NCBI RefSeq assembly: GCF_014656395.1
Contig: NZ_BNCI01000002.1
Span: 124,001-188,000 of the forward strand
Reading direction: 5' to 3'
Origin: Kordiimonas sediminis
GTDB taxonomy: Bacteria; Pseudomonadota; Alphaproteobacteria; Sphingomonadales; Kordiimonadaceae
Length of the DNA: 64,000 nt
Part shown: in pieces, positions 62,171-64,000 of the stretch
Layout of the letters: each line of letters starts with the position of its first letter
Position numbering within the stretch: position 1 is the stretch's first letter
Notes under the pieces: generated by a model
What the model was told of the DNA's origin: nothing
What the model saw: only the letters and a program-made list of their open reading frames with translations
Databases searched by the model: none
Program-made: the position numbers and the translations under genes

Positions 62171-63171
62171 CCACGCATATGACTTCAGCAAATGAAACCG
62201 GCAAACATATCCCCGTCCTTTTGGATGAAGTACTACAGGCGCTGAAACCAGCGCCGGGTGAAGTGTTTGTTGATGGCACCTTTGGTAATGGTGGCTATTC
62301 CCGAGCTATATTGGATGCAGCAGATTGCCGGGTTTTCGGTATTGATCGTGACCCTGACGCAATCACGCGCTCGTCTGCCATGACGGCATACGGTGACCGC
62401 TTTACCATGGTCTCCGGGTGCTTCGGCGATATGGCTGAATTGATCCCTGCTGCAGGCGAAGCCCAGGTTGACGGTGTTGTGCTTGATATCGGTGTGTCGT
62501 CGTTCCAGTTGGATGAAGCTGATCGCGGTTTTTCTTTCCAGTCTGACGGGCCACTTGATATGCGAATGTCGAAGGCCGGGGAAAGTGCGGCTGATGTTGT
62601 CAATACATACGCCGAGGAAAATATCGCCAATATTCTTTATGAGTTGGGTGAAGAAACGCGCAGCAGACGCATTGCCAATGCCATTGTTTCTGCACGTGAT
62701 GAAAAACCATTTACAACAACGCTGCAGCTTGCGCGATTGGTTGAAAGTGTCCTCGGGCGTCCGCGGATAAAAAAGGGCAAAAAGCAAACCCATCCGGCGA
62801 CGAAGACTTTTCAGGCGCTCAGAATTTTCGTCAATGACGAGCTTGGGGAGCTGCGGCGCGGACTTGCTGGTGCTGCAAAGATTTTGCGGCCTGGGGGGCG
62901 ACTGGTTGTTGTTAGTTTTCATTCGCTCGAAGACCGTATTGTGAAAACCTTCATGGTGCGTGAAAGCGGCAATGAGCCAACAGGTAGTCGGCACATGCCG
63001 CATCAGGCTGTTGTTCAGAAAGAATATGCGTTTCATCTTCCGAAAAAGGGTGCGGTCAAGCCGTCCAAGGAAGAAGAGGCGCGTAATCCGCGTGCCCGGT
63101 CCAGCAGGCTGCGGCTGGCGGTCAGAACCGATGCGCCGTGGGATGGTGCAGAAGGGGGGCAGCATGCGTAA
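62167..63171 (+). CDS. rsmH: 16S rRNA (cytosine-1402-N4)-methyltransferase RsmH
   Basis: 334 residues, usual for RsmH (MraW). Motifs: HIPVLLDEVLQAL, SAM site FVDGTFGNGGYSRAIL, VLDIGVSSFQLDEADRGFSF with DMRMSK after it, THPATKTFQALRIFVN, and VVVSFHSLEDRIVKTF. It methylates N4 of C1402 in the 30S decoding centre. It overlaps mraZ by four bases and ftsL by eight bases, the standard gene order of the cluster. Confidence 0.97.
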   Translation: MTTHMTSANETGKHIPVLLDEVLQALKPAPGEVFVDGTFGNGGYSRAILDAADCRVFGIDRDPDAITRSSAMTAYGDRFTMVSGCFGDMAELIPAAGEAQVDGVVLDIGVSSFQLDEADRGFSFQSDGPLDMRMSKAGESAADVVNTYAEENIANILYELGEETRSRRIANAIVSARDEKPFTTTLQLARLVESVLGRPRIKKGKKQTHPATKTFQALRIFVNDELGELRRGLAGAAKILRPGGRLVVVSFHSLEDRIVKTFMVRESGNEPTGSRHMPHQAVVQKEYAFHLPKKGAVKPSKEEEARNPRARSSRLRLAVRTDAPWDGAEGGQHA

Positions 63172-63565
63172 AGGTCTTGTGATACTGGCGAGCTTTATTG
63201 CCGTAGCGGCCGGGGTTGCTGTTTTACTTTTGAAGTTGGCTGTGCACGAAAAAGAGCAGGAGCTGAAAGCGCTGCATGTGCAGATCAAAAGGGATCAGGA
63301 AGCCATTCGGGTTCTGGAAGCAGAATGGGCGTATAAGACGTCGCCCTCTAAATTACAGGACAAGTCGTTGCGTTTTCTAGCACTGATGCCGCCGAAGCCG
63401 GACCAGATTATTCTGACGCCAGCTGTGGTGCCACTTCGCCCAACTGGTGAAGAGGTCGACAGTAATGTTGATGTTCTGCTGCCTGAGCGTATTCGCAAAA
63501 AGATTGAAGAGGCGACCAAAGGCAAAAGCAGACATAAATCCAGTAGGGAAGGGAAGGCGTTATGA
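63164..63565 (+). CDS. ftsL: Cell division protein FtsL
   Basis: 133 residues from ATG 63164, preceded by GGGGGG. One membrane helix (LVILASFIAVAAGVAVLLL) is followed by a coiled coil (VHEKEQELKALHVQIKRDQ), with the conserved LEAEWAYKTSPSKLQ and LRFLALMPPKPDQI that mark alphaproteobacterial FtsL. It joins FtsB and FtsQ in the divisome. The long in-frame extension to 62960 lies inside rsmH and is not used. Its stop overlaps ftsI by ATGA. Confidence 0.9.
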   Translation: MRKGLVILASFIAVAAGVAVLLLKLAVHEKEQELKALHVQIKRDQEAIRVLEAEWAYKTSPSKLQDKSLRFLALMPPKPDQIILTPAVVPLRPTGEEVDSNVDVLLPERIRKKIEEATKGKSRHKSSREGKAL

Positions 63566-64000
63566 CCGACATTACGTCTTTTCAGTTTCAGTCCGTAGAC
63601 AAAAATGTGTCCAAGATGGATGTCGCACGGTTGCGCCTGATTTGGGCAATTGCGCTCTTTTCGCTTGGATTTATGGTCTTGATTGGCCGTACGCTTGAAC
63701 TTGGATTGGCTGACCCTGTGGGGGCAGTTCGTAAAACAGTTGCGACTAAAAGTGGTCGTACTGTTATTGCGCCTGTTCAGATGGCTCGTGCTGACATTGT
63801 TGACCGCAATGGTGAAATATTAGCGACTAATCTGGAAACTTCGTCGCTTGCGGTCGATGCGACCATGATCAAGGACCCAAAAGGGTTAGCACGCAAGCTT
63901 GCAGAAATTATTCCGGATGTTCCGCTTGCCACGTTTGAGAAGCGGCTGTCTTCAGGCAAGAAATTTGTCTGGTTGAAGCGCAAGCTATCCCCCGCTCAAA
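63562..64000 (+). CDS. ftsI: FtsI (PBP3) septal transpeptidase, 3' end missing
   Basis: The window ends after 146 codons, with no stop. A membrane helix (LIWAIALFSLGFMVLIG) follows a short cytosolic segment. The pedestal begins RADIVDRNGEILATNLETSSLAVD, the signature that opens FtsI and other class B penicillin-binding proteins. The catalytic SxxK lies beyond the edge. It overlaps ftsL by ATGA, as expected for the cluster. Confidence 0.93.
   Translation, partial: MTDITSFQFQSVDKNVSKMDVARLRLIWAIALFSLGFMVLIGRTLELGLADPVGAVRKTVATKSGRTVIAPVQMARADIVDRNGEILATNLETSSLAVDATMIKDPKGLARKLAEIIPDVPLATFEKRLSSGKKFVWLKRKLSPAQ

Overview
The window looks like a chromosomal segment of an alphaproteobacterium with roughly 50% G+C, possibly Kordiimonas-like, but the genus is an inference. 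The evidence is the start of a division and cell-wall cluster (mraZ-rsmH-ftsL-ftsI), an alphaproteobacterial-type RNase P RNA, a PEP-CTERM protein ending in the PEPxxW/GFG/RRR tail seen in alphaproteobacteria, a DjlA-like/AmpD-like gene pair, and TTAA-N7-TTAA sites typical of CtrA. I see no tRNA, rRNA, CRISPR array, transposase or prophage gene. The segment reads as core and ordinary accessory chromosome.

Layout. 1-7 kb: the 3' part of an AmgK-like sugar kinase, a universal stress protein behind a perfect FNR-type site, a PepSY/response regulator/histidine kinase operon, a DUF423 membrane protein, a secreted gamma-glutamyltransferase and a second stress protein. 7-16 kb: a same-strand run encoding an ABM-domain protein, a TonB-C-like protein, a cytochrome P450 and a GMC oxidoreductase, then a Sel1 protein and a fused hydantoinase/5-oxoprolinase. 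16-23 kb: a PEP-CTERM surface protein, a chemoreceptor and a giant cadherin/VCBS/RTX secreted protein; each of the three promoter regions has a full CtrA-type site. 23-35 kb: secreted amidohydrolases, an aspartate racemase-like enzyme, a divergent biotin locus (bioB-bioA / bioF-bioD), two GNATs, a YaiI-like protein and a secreted M24 peptidase. 35-44 kb: two tiny coupled genes, a MAPEG protein, a D-threonine-aldolase-like enzyme overlapping an M19 dipeptidase, a PAS protein, a BlaI/M56 (BlaR-like) signalling pair whose sensor has a C-terminal array of 34-residue repeats broken by a one-base frameshift, and tandem KAS III paralogues. 44-58 kb: djlA-like, EamA and amidase genes in one overlapping operon, a secreted helical-repeat protein, a DUF5916 outer-membrane protein, an RND efflux operon with a divergent TetR gene, a third amidohydrolase, a small lipoprotein and rnpB. 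58-64 kb: a secreted zinc metalloprotease, two arrays of MraZ boxes, and mraZ-rsmH-ftsL-ftsI running off the edge.

How the genes fit together. Many products are exported hydrolases or enzymes of peptide, gamma-glutamyl and D-amino-acid breakdown (gamma-glutamyltransferase, oxoprolinase, M24, M19, D-threonine-aldolase-like, racemase, zinc protease, three amidohydrolases), which suits a heterotrophic marine lifestyle. The strongest regulatory observations are the three adjacent CtrA-type sites, the paired BlaI operators placed over the promoter they should repress, the 10-bp-periodic MraZ boxes and the FNR site. The most unusual protein-level observation is the 34-residue SDYE repeat array on the M56 sensor and the frameshift that splits it.
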